A stretch of 64,000 nt of DNA from Planktothricoides raciborskii GIHE-MW2 (GCF_040564635.1 NZ_CP159837.1:3831001-3895000), one strand, 5' to 3'; shown: positions 10,617 to 20,818, numbered from the stretch's first letter. Made by a program: numbers and translations. Notes: generated by a model from the sequence alone, not told the origin.

Positions 10617-11093
10617 TTAATTTTCTAAGAGTTCTCGGAGAAATTTTTTGGCTTTGGCTGCTTCCGGTTTAAAGCCCACAAATACTAATAAAAAACCAAA
10701 TAAAAACATCCCCAAAGGAATCAATGCCGCCGGTTCAAAATTTCCCTCACCCAGGGTAGCGAGTAAAAATAAGATGCCCATGTTGCCAACCATGCCCAGC
10801 CAAACCAACATAAAGATAAATACCAAAGGGTCTAGGATCATGGAGATTTCAATTTTGCTGCCCGTTCCTTCTGGGGTGATTCTGCCATTAATTAGGGGTA
10901 AAAAAGAGTTGCGATAACTGATGATGCGGCTGATCTGGAAAGCGCGATCGCCAATTTCTCCTTGATATGGTTTAGCGGAATTTTTGGCGTCCCAGGGCAA
11001 AATTTGCCGAGGGTCTACCACTTCTAATAATGTTTCTCGGACGCGATCGGGATTTCGGGAACTGTGAATCGTGAATTTTTCTAGAGGTATCAT
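10617..11093 (-). CDS. Conserved membrane protein of unknown function
   Basis: 158 residues. The N-terminal 85 residues are soluble and beta-rich. Two transmembrane segments follow (about 88-110 and 118-140), and the tail is short and basic (KPEAAKAKKFLRELLEN). I do not recognise a named family, although proteins of this layout are common in cyanobacteria. An imperfect hairpin of TTATTTG/CAAATAA-type heptads (about 10553-10616) separates it from por. Confidence 0.72.
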   Translation of the reverse strand: MIPLEKFTIHSSRNPDRVRETLLEVVDPRQILPWDAKNSAKPYQGEIGDRAFQISRIISYRNSFLPLINGRITPEGTGSKIEISMILDPLVFIFMLVWLGMVGNMGILFLLATLGEGNFEPAALIPLGMFLFGFLLVFVGFKPEAAKAKKFLRELLEN

Positions 11094-11781
11094 AGCGATC
11101 GAGTTGATAAGCGGGTGAATTAACCAAACAAGTTAAGGAAACAGACAACAGTGAACGGTGAACTGTGAACCCCTAAGAGGGAAAAATCTTTATTTTTATT
11201 TTAGCATTTACGCCAAGAAGTGCCACTCCAAAAGTATCGTTTTTTTTGGGGCAGCTTTACACGGCTTTGCCTACAGCCTGGAGTTTTATAAACCGTTTGT
11301 TTGATAAAATTGTCCGCTAAACCCCCAATTCATTGGAAAAACTGACGGTTGGCTTATCGGTCTGTTTTTAACAATTAAATCCGGTGAAATAAATGATAAT
11401 ATGAGTTGACAAATCCCGAAAAATAAGCTAAATTTGTATAAGCCAAAATTACCGATGCCGAGATTAACCACAATTGGGATAATTCAGTAGTTTATTCAAT
11501 ACAGAAAACTTAACACAAAACTTAAAAATTCAATCCATCAGCGCTTAAAGATCCGCTTAAGCATAAATCTCGGATCGAGCCAGGGTACTTGCCTAGATCC
11601 TAATAGAAAACCAGCTTGAAAAAGTCAAGCCTAGCTTTCTGCGATCGGGCTAAATTATCACCCTGGAGATCCTGACCTATCTGAGGTCAAAAATTCCTGG
11701 ATGCTTGTAGGGCTGATGGCTGGCCGCTAAATTTTTTTATGAAAAAAAATCAAATAACTTCAAACGTAAGAGGAAGGAGTT
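11094..11781. other. Intergenic region, no gene supported
   Basis: 688 bp between divergent genes. It contains GTGAAC short repeats near 11148-11170 and AT-rich sequence. A 61-codon frame on the minus strand (11286-11471) has no codon or family support. The GGAAGGAG just before 11782 is a strong ribosome-binding site for the next gene. Confidence 0.6.
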
Positions 11782-13053
11782 ATGATTATTGTCTGTTTAG
11801 TCGAGCAAGTGGATGAACCCTTCTACCTGAGTTTACAAAAAACTCTAAAATTGCAACATAATTGGGAAGTCGCGCTCAGAAAATTTTCTCCAGACCTGAA
11901 CCATCTGATGAAGGAGATTAAGTTAAGAAATCCTGACATTGTGATGATTGATTTAGCAAAGGGCAAAGTCAATGATGTTTCCCGAATCGTTAAGCTGATC
12001 AATCAGACATTCAACCAGAAAAAAATCATTATTGTCACCGGAGACGATAGTTATGAGTCTTTAGGTCAATTAATTGGGATTGGAGTCAAAGGATATTTGT
12101 GGAAACAAGCTCCGGCAGAAGAACTGATCAAAGAAATTCACTTGGTTGACCGGGGTTCTCCTCAAATTGCCTCTGGGTTGCTGAAACAGATGATTCCGGA
12201 AATCCTTCCAGAAATGGTGGTGAATCATCGAGAAAATAAGCCATTAAAACATTTGGGTTCAACCCTGAAAAATTCTCCTACCTTAAATTCGGTGACAGAG
12301 GTGAATTCACCCAACCGAAATTTTCCGGTGAATCCGGTGATTAAGTTTCCCGATAAATCGGCAAAACATGGTGGAATGACTTCCCGAAAAGCATCGGTAG
12401 GAATGAATTGGCGATCGGTGTTCATTTTACTGGTGTTTACTGTGGGTCTTACGGGAGGAATTTATCTGGTCAGAGACCGGATGAGACAGCCGTTGCCCCA
12501 GTTAAACTTTTCTGAACAGTTGAAAATTATTACTGAGACAAAGTTTACGGGAAAAATTCAGCCCGCTAACCAGTATAAAATGACGGCGACTTCTGGTTCA
12601 GTGGTGGAAGAAATTTATGTCAAGGTGGGCGATCGGGTTGAATTGGGTCAACCGTTACTGGTTCTGAAAAATTTAGAAGCCGAAAAGTATCGGGAACAAG
12701 TTGAACAACAACGAAAAGCGATCGCACAGCAACAGCAGATCGCCAGAGAACAACAGGAAATGGGACGAACTCAACAAGAAATGTCGCGACGACAACAGGA
12801 AATGTCTCTGCGACAACAGCAGATGACCCTGGAACAAGAACAGATGACTGTTGAGCAAAAAATTGCTGAGTTAGAAGCAAAAATTTCCCGGTTTAAAGAG
12901 CAAAATTTGTCGCTCGATTACCGTGGCTGGCGCGGTGATTGGGTTAGTTCTAGGTGCGGCTATGTTTATGTTAATCTCTGGCCGGAAAGTTTTTCAGGCG
13001 ATCGCTCATCTAAAGTATGCTTATTATCTAGGCGGTTATTAGGAGAACATTAG
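11782..13053 (+). CDS. Receiver-HlyD chimera, truncated and probably frameshifted
   Basis: 423 residues in the open frame. Residues 1-125 form a NarL-like receiver with putative phospho-site D57 (VMIDLAK) and a GVKGYLWKQAPAEELI end; the usual N-terminal acidic pair is missing. A linker leads to one transmembrane segment (about 213-229), then an HlyD/biotinyl-lipoyl stretch (SGSVVEEIYVKVGDRVELGQPLLVL). A Gln-rich coiled coil of QQEMSxR heptads follows to about residue 375. Fusions of a receiver to an HlyD-type adaptor occur in cyanobacterial type I secretion loci, but those continue for some 200 more residues. Here the last 45 residues of this frame look random. The +1 frame from about 12911 instead encodes a good hydrophobic helix and ends at about 13042. 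It is probably non-functional or a recombinant gene. Confidence 0.7.
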   Translation: MIIVCLVEQVDEPFYLSLQKTLKLQHNWEVALRKFSPDLNHLMKEIKLRNPDIVMIDLAKGKVNDVSRIVKLINQTFNQKKIIIVTGDDSYESLGQLIGIGVKGYLWKQAPAEELIKEIHLVDRGSPQIASGLLKQMIPEILPEMVVNHRENKPLKHLGSTLKNSPTLNSVTEVNSPNRNFPVNPVIKFPDKSAKHGGMTSRKASVGMNWRSVFILLVFTVGLTGGIYLVRDRMRQPLPQLNFSEQLKIITETKFTGKIQPANQYKMTATSGSVVEEIYVKVGDRVELGQPLLVLKNLEAEKYREQVEQQRKAIAQQQQIAREQQEMGRTQQEMSRRQQEMSLRQQQMTLEQEQMTVEQKIAELEAKISRFKEQNLSLDYRGWRGDWVSSRCGYVYVNLWPESFSGDRSSKVCLLSRRLLGEH

Positions 13054-13076
13054 CTGATAATTACCTGAAAATTGGC

Positions 13077-14489
13077 TCAGGCTGTCATCCCGAAATTTCC
13101 CTCGTAACTTGCATAACATTCTTGCACTAAAACCCGTGCGAGTCGCTGACTATTGTGACGCAAATAACCCGTTTGGATATTTTCATCGATGATATGAGCG
13201 GCAATAATTTTTCGCCCCAGTTTTGCCACCTCTTCTCGATCCAAAAATACGGGATGAGAATTCTCTTGGGCATACCGAATTAATGCTCTTTCTCCGGGAA
13301 ATTGACGATTCACTACTACCGCATCAAATAACCTTTGACCACAAGCCGTATCAATCGCTTTAATATGATCGGCAACGGTGTAATCATCGGTTTCTCCCGG
13401 TTGCGTCATCACGTTACAAACATAAAGGCGAGGAACCATTGCCTGGGCGATCGCATCCCTAATTTCTGGTACTAATAAATTGGGAATAATACTGGTATAA
13501 AGACTGCCTGGGCCAAGAATAATATAGTCCGCTTCGTGAATGGCTTTAATGGCAGCAGGTAAGGCTGGAGGATTAGCCGGAGTACAGCCAACTCTAGCAA
13601 TTTTTCCCCCAGAATGAGGAATATTTGATTCCCCTTCAATAATTCTCCCATCGATCAATTCTGCCCACAAATTTACATCACTGGATGTAGCGGGTAACAC
13701 CTGTCCTCGGACTGCTAAAACTTTAGCACTCGCGGCGATCGCACTTTCTAAATCCCCGGTAATTTTTGTCATCGCCGTCAAAAATAAATTACCAAAACTA
13801 TGGCCGCTTAAACCATCACCGGATTCAAAGCGATATTGAAATAAATCACTGAGTAACTTTTCCTCATCATCCGCTAAAGCGGCCACACAATTTCTAATAT
13901 CTCCAGGAGGTAATACCCCAATTTCTCGACGCAAACGACCGGAAGAACCGCCATCATCTGCCACCGTCACAATTGCGGTAATATTAGAGCTATATTCTTT
14001 CAGTCCTCGGAGCAAAGTTGACAGCCCTGTACCGCCCCCCAGAGCCACAATTTTTGGGCCTTTATTTAAGCGACGATGAGTCATCAGGCGACTGACTAAT
14101 TGCTCATTACTTTTAACATCAAAAATTTCCGTAATTGACCCTAAACTGCGACTCTGACCCCAAGCAATTAAAACTACCCCAAAAACCACCGCACCCACTC
14201 CCGAAACATAGCTGGGAATTATGCTGGCTAACGCAGAAATGAATAAGTTTAATAATTGAAAAATGTATTGAACTGGAGTTAAGTTTGCTAAAATTGCTAG
14301 ACCTAAAATCGTCAATAATACCCCGGTAGCACTCACGAATAACCAACGTTTAATTAATAATCCAGGGAAAAACCATTTCAGCCAAGGTTTTACCTGTTGC
14401 CAAAAACGGCGACATTGGTCAAATTTATGTCTATTGTTACGTTCTAACGTCAGAGGATTCAAAGATTCTTGACATATAGCTAGTGACAT
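13077..14489 (-). CDS. yvcK: YvcK/CofD-like UDP-sugar-binding gluconeogenesis factor
   Basis: 470 residues. Two predicted membrane segments (about 48-68 and 95-110) precede the conserved YvcK/CofD-like domain. The domain carries GGGTGLST at 151-158, [11 protein letters not shown] at 175-185, PPGDIRNC at 194-201, GHSFGNL and [14 protein letters not shown]. YvcK proteins bind UDP-N-acetylglucosamine and are linked to cell shape, peptidoglycan precursor flow and growth on gluconeogenic substrates. The membrane-anchored N-terminus is typical of cyanobacterial members. The gene is followed at 24 bp by the tail of the convergent receiver-HlyD gene. Confidence 0.92.
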   Translation of the reverse strand: MSLAICQESLNPLTLERNNRHKFDQCRRFWQQVKPWLKWFFPGLLIKRWLFVSATGVLLTILGLAILANLTPVQYIFQLLNLFISALASIIPSYVSGVGAVVFGVVLIAWGQSRSLGSITEIFDVKSNEQLVSRLMTHRRLNKGPKIVALGGGTGLSTLLRGLKEYSSNITAIVTVADDGGSSGRLRREIGVLPPGDIRNCVAALADDEEKLLSDLFQYRFESGDGLSGHSFGNLFLTAMTKITGDLESAIAASAKVLAVRGQVLPATSSDVNLWAELIDGRIIEGESNIPHSGGKIARVGCTPANPPALPAAIKAIHEADYIILGPGSLYTSIIPNLLVPEIRDAIAQAMVPRLYVCNVMTQPGETDDYTVADHIKAIDTACGQRLFDAVVVNRQFPGERALIRYAQENSHPVFLDREEVAKLGRKIIAAHIIDENIQTGYLRHNSQRLARVLVQECYASYEGNFGMTA

Positions 14490-15033
14490 AACTTATTCTC
14501 TCCTTGTAATTAATAAATAAACAAATTACTGCGGCATTATAGCCAAAAAATAACCCGGATTGCTCCCCCCAACCCCCATTGGCGGATATCCGATGGGGGT
14601 TCCCCCTTTAAAAAGAGGGGCAGGTTTGCACTTTTATCTAATCTTTGCTATGGCTGAAGTTGCCACATAATTTATGCTTCACTGTATTCAACCAGTTAGG
14701 TTTTACCCATTGTATCTATCAACTAAACTGCAAATTGACTCAGCTATGTTGCCAATTTGGCAAACTGTTACAAAACTTGATAAACCGAAGTTGACAGTAA
14801 TAGGTAAATTCTCGACTAAAGCACCATAATTGGATTGACTGAATCAAAAACCGGGCTGTTTTCTCCGAGTTTAACTCAAACTTGTCGGATAATAAAAACC
14901 CGGTTTTTGACGACATCAACTCAGTGTTTGTCGGGGCGATCGCTTTCAGTAAATCCAGAAGTATAAGCTGGGATTTTGCGAAATCATGCCTCAGATCCAG
15001 AACTTAAAACTGAAAGCAACCGTGAGGACTCAC
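14490..15033. other. Intergenic region with degenerate palindromic repeats
   Basis: 544 bp with no supported gene. From about 14570 to 14630 there is a C-rich/G-rich palindromic repeat of the CCCCCTTTAAAAAGAGGGG type. At about 14847-14910 a pair of inverted copies of CAAAAACCGGG/CCCGGTTTTTG could form a stem. Confidence 0.6.
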
Positions 15034-15541
15034 CTAAACAAAATTGAAATAACTCTGAGCCAGATCGAGAGAGGTATATCCTTGAACGATCGCAATCAAC
15101 TCATCAGATCCAGAAGCGTTTTTGAAGAGAATTGCTGCACTATTATATAAAAGGCTATCCGGCAAACTCCCTTGGAAATATGTTTGGGCATTGACGACAC
15201 TATACTGAGAAGCATTGCCTGACAGTTGGATCGTATCCTCGGAAATCAGGAAATCCCGAAGCAGAGCATAATCGCTGAATCCCAGATTAGAACAATCACC
15301 ATCGTTGTAATAAAGGCCGTTCGCATCACCGAGAACAAAGCGATCGCTGTTCATTCCACCTCTGAGAGTATCAATCTCCCCGACACCCAAACCCTGGCTG
15401 GGGTCAACACCCGTCAAAGTATCTAAGCCACGACCACCATTGATCTTGTCATTCCCGAGACCAGCAAAGATTTGATCGTCTTGAGCGCCACCCAAAATTT
15501 GGTCATTGCCATCAGCACCATTCAGGATATCTTGACCACCC
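15034..15541 (-). pseudogene. C-terminal remnant of an RTX calcium-binding protein
   Basis: The frame reads GGQDILNGADGNDQILGGAQDDQIFAGLGNDKINGG and similar GGxGxDxL nonapeptides, the calcium-binding repeats of type I secreted RTX proteins. A C-terminal secretion domain ends in LDLAQSYFNFV. Only about 168 residues remain. The 5' part is gone, and the coding sequence runs directly into an IS66 transposase remnant at about 15541, so there is no start codon of its own. An intact RTX-tailed protein is encoded at 23633. Confidence 0.8.
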
Positions 15542-16297
15542 CTTTAACGATCCAGGGCGTTTCATCGACATGGAGGTATGACTGCTGTGGTAGCGCTTCC
15601 ACGAGTTCATTGACCGCATTGGTGATTGTGGTGGCAATTCGCTCGTTGGTTTTCACCAGAGTTCCTACGCCCACCTCGATTTGACCCAGTTCACGCAGCA
15701 GTTCGGCTTGTTTTTCTGATGACATCTGTCCATAGCAACCGAGCCATCCGAGTAATGCTTGTAAACCGGCATCCAAGTCTTGACCGGGAATAACCCTCGT
15801 CGGCCATGCTCCAGCACTTTCTTGCCCACAGCTATTGCATCGACACCATCTCTGACGATACTCGACTACTTCGATTGGGCGCTCTACCAGTTGAGCCACT
15901 TGTTGAACTTTGACCCCTACTGGCTCGCCCTCAAAACTGTTGCTGCCACAGTGGTAACAATGCGGTGGAATCAGTTCCTCTATGCGGTCAATTCTATTAA
16001 ATCCTTTCCGAGTCGAACCTTTATGGCCTGGTTGCCCCCCGGAAAACGTTTTGGCTCAGGGTTGGTTTCTGCGTTGGATTGTTTTTTGGGTTTTTCGGAT
16101 TTCTTGAGAACGTCTGTAGAGGGAGGCTTCGATGATGTCTTACTGTCTAGCCCTAGAGAGGTTTTAAGGCGTTTAACTTCTTCTATCAACCCCTCTATTA
16201 CTTTTTGCTGTGCCAATAGCATATCTACCAGTTGTCTCTGGGGCAACTGTTCAAGAGTTTCCCTGTCTGGTAGCTGTGGCACATTATCTAGATTCAT
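15541..16297 (-). pseudogene. IS66 transposase, frameshifted and truncated
   Basis: The first frame starts at 16297 with the IS66 N-terminal leucine-zipper-like region (QRQLVDMLLAQQKVIEGLIEEVKRLK) and the SKPPSTD block. It reaches KRFPGG, where a run of six G (minus strand, near 16040) causes a frameshift. With seven G the frame would read GGQPGHKGS and continue into the zinc-finger region (HCYHCG, CRCNSCGQ) and the IS66 core. The core is cut at HVDETPW, just after the first catalytic Asp. About 250 of an expected 480-530 residues remain, so it cannot be active. Confidence 0.85.
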
Positions 16298-16352
16298 ATC
16301 AACACTTTACCCCAAAATCCCCTCCTGTCAAGCCCCTGACCTGAATCCTTAC
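15541..16352 (-). mobile_element. IS66-family insertion sequence remnant
   Basis: Reading on the minus strand, the element appears to start at 16352 with GTAAGGATTCAGG, a GTAA-type IS66 terminus. It contains the N-terminal half of the transposase and stops abruptly at about 15541 inside it. The distal end and any target-site duplication are missing. The other side is an RTX gene fragment, which suggests a deletion that removed the IS tail and the 5' end of the neighbour together. Confidence 0.75.
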
Positions 16353-16360
16353 ATCGGGGA

Positions 16361-17188
16361 TTATAATGAATCATTGAGCGATTGAATATAATTCACCTGT
16401 TCTTGCCAATAAGATGGTAAACTATTCCAAGGATTTCTATCGACACTGTCTGGGCTATCATCGGTGATGTAAATATAGCCAATATTCCGCTGAATTGCTC
16501 GATCGATATGACCTTTCATCGTGGCGGTATCCGGTACAGTATGAATTAAACAAGAGAAGCGATCGCCCGGATAATTATTCATATACGGTCGTGATTCATA
16601 CTCAGGCCAAGCGCTAGAATAATTTTCAAAGATAATGGAAATATCCCCCGCCGGTCGGTTCAAATAACCCTCATCAGTTTGAGTACCTTGATTTAGCACA
16701 ACCATGTTTAAATTTTGCTTGGCTTTGATATAGCGATAAATTTCTTGATAGTAGTCAAGTTTATCAGATCCACTGGCGGCTTCATCAAGAAAAATCCCGT
16801 CTATACTATAGTGACGATCGTATAAATCGATCTCGGTTTTCACCTCCTCTAAGGGGCGATCGCCATAAGTGGTTGCCACATACCCCAGAATCGTCACATT
16901 TCCTTGACGTAAATCATTTATGCCTCTGGCATAATCTCGATTAGGTCACCCACCACTAGGGCCATTATTGGGATTAATCACGGCCACAATTGGCACCTGA
17001 ATAGATGCCGCCGCAACCTGTGGCCAAATATAATTTTCTGGATTGTACCAAGTTGGATAAGAATACAGAGGAATCATAATTTTTAATGGCTGACCGGCTT
17101 TGACTTGTTGCCGCATCAAACAACCTACCAAAAAAGAAGTCATCAAAAAAGTAATTAAAGATTTACTCAGTTGCTTAATCATTTTCAA
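16361..17188 (-). pseudogene. Spherulation-specific family 4 protein with an in-frame stop
   Basis: Two pieces in the same frame belong to one gene. The first (17188-16946) has a signal peptide or lipobox-like LVGCL and the Spherulin4 start KIMIPLYSYPTWY...VPIVAVINPNNGPSGG. A TGA codon at 16948-16946 follows, then PNRDYARGINDLRQGNVTILGYV and the rest of the (beta/alpha)8-like domain (IDGIFLDEA, FENYSSAWPEY, YIYITDD) to 16361. The spacing is an exact number of codons, so only a nonsense change, or a sequencing error, interrupts it. The intact product would be a secreted, probably glycosidase-like protein of about 275 residues. Its 3' end is 9 bp from the IS66 remnant. Confidence 0.85.
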
Positions 17189-17364
17189 CTCCTGATCGAA
17201 TGAATAATGACTATTTTTTGTTTGAGCAATTGAGGATACATTGAGGATACAATAGAGAGAGACACGATTTAGGATTTCCCGATCGCGCCTCTACATCTCT
17301 ACCAGGTTTGACTCATCCACCAGGGAAATTTTTCCCGGAGTAAAACCAGGGGTAAAAAATTAAA

Positions 17365-19539
17365 TTATCCTATTGTCTCATATTGTCTCATTTCTAATTG
17401 CTCCAGTTGCTTTTTAGCAAAAGCGCGGAGTTTTTCATCGGCGTCATGCTGGCGGCGATCGCGCAATAGAGATATCATTTCTGGATGATCTGCATATTGA
17501 TCCAACAAAATTTCTAAGGCAGTTTGTCGAGGATTAATCGAACCATCTTCAGACCCACTAAATGGATCGTTTAAGGCGCGATCGCGTAAAAAATCCCACA
17601 GGTTAGATTCGGCGAACCAGCCTTTAGCAATTTGTTGCAAAATCGCTTGACGGACAAAAGAATCTTGATCGGCAGTTGCCCCGGTTTTTAAGATATCTAA
17701 AGTTTCGGGAACATCGCGCCAACCTTTGGCCAATTCTTGAGCCGCTGCTAATCGTACCGCCCAATGTTCATCATTAGTGGCACAGTTTTTGAGAATCTCT
17801 AACGTTTCTGGATCTTCAAACCAGCCGGTGGCTAATTCTTGTAAAGCCACAATTCTTACGTCCCAATTTTCATCATTTTTTACCCGGTTTTTCAGTAAAA
17901 AAATAGTTTCCTCGTTTTCAAACCAGCCAAGCACTAAGGAGCGTAATGAGGCAATCCGCACGTCAGAAACCACATCGGCATTTATGCTATTTTTTAATAA
18001 GTTTAAAGTTTCGGGTTCATCAAACCAACCGCGAGAGAGAATTTTCAGGGCGGCAATGCGAACTCGCCAATCCGGATCGGAACTGGCTTTAGCTTTTAAA
18101 CAATCCAAAGTATCCGGGCGATCGCACCAGCCACTAGCCAATTCTTCCAACGCCGCAATCCGCACATCGGTATCTGGATCGCAGTTGGCACGGTCTTTAA
18201 GTACCTGCAAAGTTTTCAAATCATTTGACCAGCCTCGGGCGAGTTCAGCTAAGGCCGCAATTCGCACATCCGCATCTTCATCAGCATCGGCACTTTTTTG
18301 CAAAATTAATAAAGTTTCCGGTTCATTAGACCAGCCACGAGCCAATTCTGCTAACGCGGCAATTCGCACATCAGAATCATCATCTAAACTAGCACTGGTT
18401 TGTAAAATTGCCACCGTTTCTGGTTCCTCTGGCCAAACTCTAGCGATTTCTTGAATCGCCGCTTCTCGCACTAACCAATAACTATCGGATCGGGCTAAAG
18501 TGGTGAGCATCATTAACAGTTCTCGATCGCTTGAACAGTAGTTCGCTAAACCTCTAACCGCACTGGGACGGGTAATTTCAAAACTTTCCGCTGTGGCCAA
18601 TTTTTTCAACCATTGAATCGTCACTGGATCGTGTTTGCCCATTTTCGCTAACTCGTCCACAGCGGCCATGCGAATAGAATCATATAAATCAGATTCTGCG
18701 ATCGCTTTTAGCCAATCAATAATCTCTGGATCTTGATGCCAAATAGTAGCAATTTTAGTAATTGCCTGCATCCGCATCATTATTTTTTCATCTAACTCTT
18801 TTTTTTCCGTTAAGTTCTTAAGTTGCGTCAGCAGTTGGCGGGATGAAACTTGAATAATGCTGGGATCTGTCACTTGTCCGAGGCAATCAGCGGCCACAAA
18901 TAAGTTCATCGAATTCCCTTGGTGATCCAAGTGAATTAAATAGTCAATAATTTCGCCAACCGCAGCGGGTTCAAGCATCGCGGCAATCGCCCGAAATACC
19001 CCATGCCAAGATTCATAATACCAATGCTGACCAAACACTTGATCTTTCAACTGCTCCAAGGTTAAACCATTGGCGGATTCTGGTTTTCCTAAACGTTTCA
19101 CAAATTCTCCGGCAAATGCGATATCTTTGGCTTTCTCTAAATATACTTTAGCCAATTGTTCCCAGTTAAACTCTTCTGGTAATGATACAAGTTCCAGACT
19201 ATCCCAGGTACTCGCTAATAGAAAAGGGTCAATTTCTGGCGGATTTTGAGTAAAAATATGTCCTAACGTTGCTTGCACCGATGGGTTGTGAATAAATTTT
19301 TTTAAGGATGGGGCGAACTGGGATAAATCTTTGGCCGATAAACCCGTGGCTTCTAACTCCTGCTGGACTAGATATAAAAAATCCGCGATCGCCAAACTCG
19401 CTGCCACATTTAATGCGGCACTCTCCTGACCATCCTTTGACCCGACCATTGCTTTTACCCAGTCTGGGTCTCGGTCTGTGGTCAATTCTGGCAAAATTGG
19501 CTGGAAAGCAAACCCAAAAACGCTCGTGATTTTCACCAT
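17365..19539 (-). CDS. HEAT-repeat protein
   Basis: 724 residues with no signal peptide. The first 230 residues have no clear domain. From about 260 to 690 there are at least ten tandem units of about 31-45 residues with the pattern DVRIAALAELARGWSNEPET followed by LxxLKxxAxxD, i.e. HEAT-type alpha-solenoid repeats. Units share identical stretches (VRIAALAELARGWSN occurs twice), indicating recent internal duplication. The same repeat style is familiar from the C-terminal sensor region of cyanobacterial NACHT-type NTPases, but no P-loop or NACHT module is present. Likely a protein-binding scaffold; partner unknown. Confidence 0.85.
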   Translation of the reverse strand: MVKITSVFGFAFQPILPELTTDRDPDWVKAMVGSKDGQESAALNVAASLAIADFLYLVQQELEATGLSAKDLSQFAPSLKKFIHNPSVQATLGHIFTQNPPEIDPFLLASTWDSLELVSLPEEFNWEQLAKVYLEKAKDIAFAGEFVKRLGKPESANGLTLEQLKDQVFGQHWYYESWHGVFRAIAAMLEPAAVGEIIDYLIHLDHQGNSMNLFVAADCLGQVTDPSIIQVSSRQLLTQLKNLTEKKELDEKIMMRMQAITKIATIWHQDPEIIDWLKAIAESDLYDSIRMAAVDELAKMGKHDPVTIQWLKKLATAESFEITRPSAVRGLANYCSSDRELLMMLTTLARSDSYWLVREAAIQEIARVWPEEPETVAILQTSASLDDDSDVRIAALAELARGWSNEPETLLILQKSADADEDADVRIAALAELARGWSNDLKTLQVLKDRANCDPDTDVRIAALEELASGWCDRPDTLDCLKAKASSDPDWRVRIAALKILSRGWFDEPETLNLLKNSINADVVSDVRIASLRSLVLGWFENEETIFLLKNRVKNDENWDVRIVALQELATGWFEDPETLEILKNCATNDEHWAVRLAAAQELAKGWRDVPETLDILKTGATADQDSFVRQAILQQIAKGWFAESNLWDFLRDRALNDPFSGSEDGSINPRQTALEILLDQYADHPEMISLLRDRRQHDADEKLRAFAKKQLEQLEMRQYETIG

Positions 19540-19729
19540 AGCTCGTTAATCAACTCCGATCATCAACTTTACTCTAAGGCTTGGATGATCTAATTCATCA
19601 AGGGACTTCTATAAAATCATTCACTCAAGCAGATCATCTTTGTGCGGCTAAGTCCGCAATTCGGTGGCAATTCGGTGGCAATTCGCTGGCAATTCGGTCA
19701 GGACATCAGTCAGGATATCCGCTATGACT

Positions 19730-20554
19730 CTATCGACCGGGAACTTCCGAACCCACTGAAGCAGGGGCAACCCTGACAAATAGCGCCATTTCTACGCGAT
19801 CGCCATCTACTTTCAATTGTAAAACCCGTGATTGAATGCCATTGTCTTCTAAGCGACTTAGATTAAAGCGATCGCTCGCAGCGATTAAGCCTTTGACAAA
19901 CTGCCCTGGGGCGGGGCGATCGTTGACTCTGACTTCTGGAGAAATCAAACGAACTCGCTGCGATGCTTGGCCAATTTCCACCCCTGTTTCCACCGTCAGT
20001 TTCAACCGATCATTGTAACCGCGTTCGGCGAGTTCCGTCTCAAATCTCACCCGATTATTACCTAAAAACTCCACTTGTGGATTCACCAATTGATATCGAT
20101 AGGCTGCCCTTTGCAAAGTCGCCGAATTAAATAAACTTAAAGTCAGAATTTCCAGATAATCCGCCAATTCAGGAGAACTCAGGGCTTGGTTAATATCCTC
20201 TTGAGTGAAAACAAATCGCATTGCCACTAATAAAGGACGACGCAACCCTTTAATCTGGCGTTGTGGCTCATCCAACTGCAAATTAGCCAAATCCACGTCT
20301 ATCGGATCCATTTCTAACTCAAAAGTATCAATCCGCATAGCCGGAATGGGATATAATCCTCGGGCGGCAATTCGCACGCGATCGATTTGGCCTTGGATTA
20401 ATTGATAACTGGGGGTATTATCAACGCGGACTTGCAACTCTTCAACGGTATAAAGTTTTTCGGTAATATTCTTTTCCGCCACCGTATCCACAACCAAACC
20501 AGGGGCAGTAGCTATAGTCAGAAAACTTGATAATAAAATGGTCAATAAATCCAT
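19730..20554 (-). CDS. DUF2993 (LmeA-like) lipid-binding protein
   Basis: 274 residues. A hydrophobic N-terminus (about 1-20) is probably a signal peptide or anchor. The remainder matches the DUF2993 family of cyanobacteria and actinobacteria: long beta strands with QIDRVRIAARGLYP, DPIDVDLANL and the FTQEDINQAL block. Actinobacterial relatives (LmeA) bind phosphoinositides outside the membrane. In cyanobacteria the role is unknown. Single gene. Confidence 0.82.
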   Translation of the reverse strand: MDLLTILLSSFLTIATAPGLVVDTVAEKNITEKLYTVEELQVRVDNTPSYQLIQGQIDRVRIAARGLYPIPAMRIDTFELEMDPIDVDLANLQLDEPQRQIKGLRRPLLVAMRFVFTQEDINQALSSPELADYLEILTLSLFNSATLQRAAYRYQLVNPQVEFLGNNRVRFETELAERGYNDRLKLTVETGVEIGQASQRVRLISPEVRVNDRPAPGQFVKGLIAASDRFNLSRLEDNGIQSRVLQLKVDGDRVEMALFVRVAPASVGSEVPGR

Positions 20555-20818
20555 ATATTTGGGTAATTTAAATAAGTTTAATAATAATTAAAATTATCAA
20601 ATAAAAATATCATGATTTTAATTTAATAATTTTATCTTAACTTCAATTAATTTTGCTACAATTATGAAAATGCCAAACCAACAAATCCAGTGGGGTGACG
20701 TTCTTAACACACCAATAAGGCACCAATACAATATCGAAGCATAATTACGGCTAATTTTTCAGGATTATCCGACAACAAATTCCCTAAAGGCTAGACATTT
20801 AATCAAATGATCAAATGA

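Noticed and set aside
11286-11471. 61-codon minus-strand frame in the gap before the receiver-HlyD gene
   Set aside because: No ribosome-binding site, no family resemblance and AT-rich composition like non-coding DNA.
17777-18454. 225-codon plus-strand frame inside the HEAT gene
   Set aside because: Antisense shadow of the periodic HEAT repeats; the repeated S-x-S-N-Q-P pattern mirrors the coding repeat.
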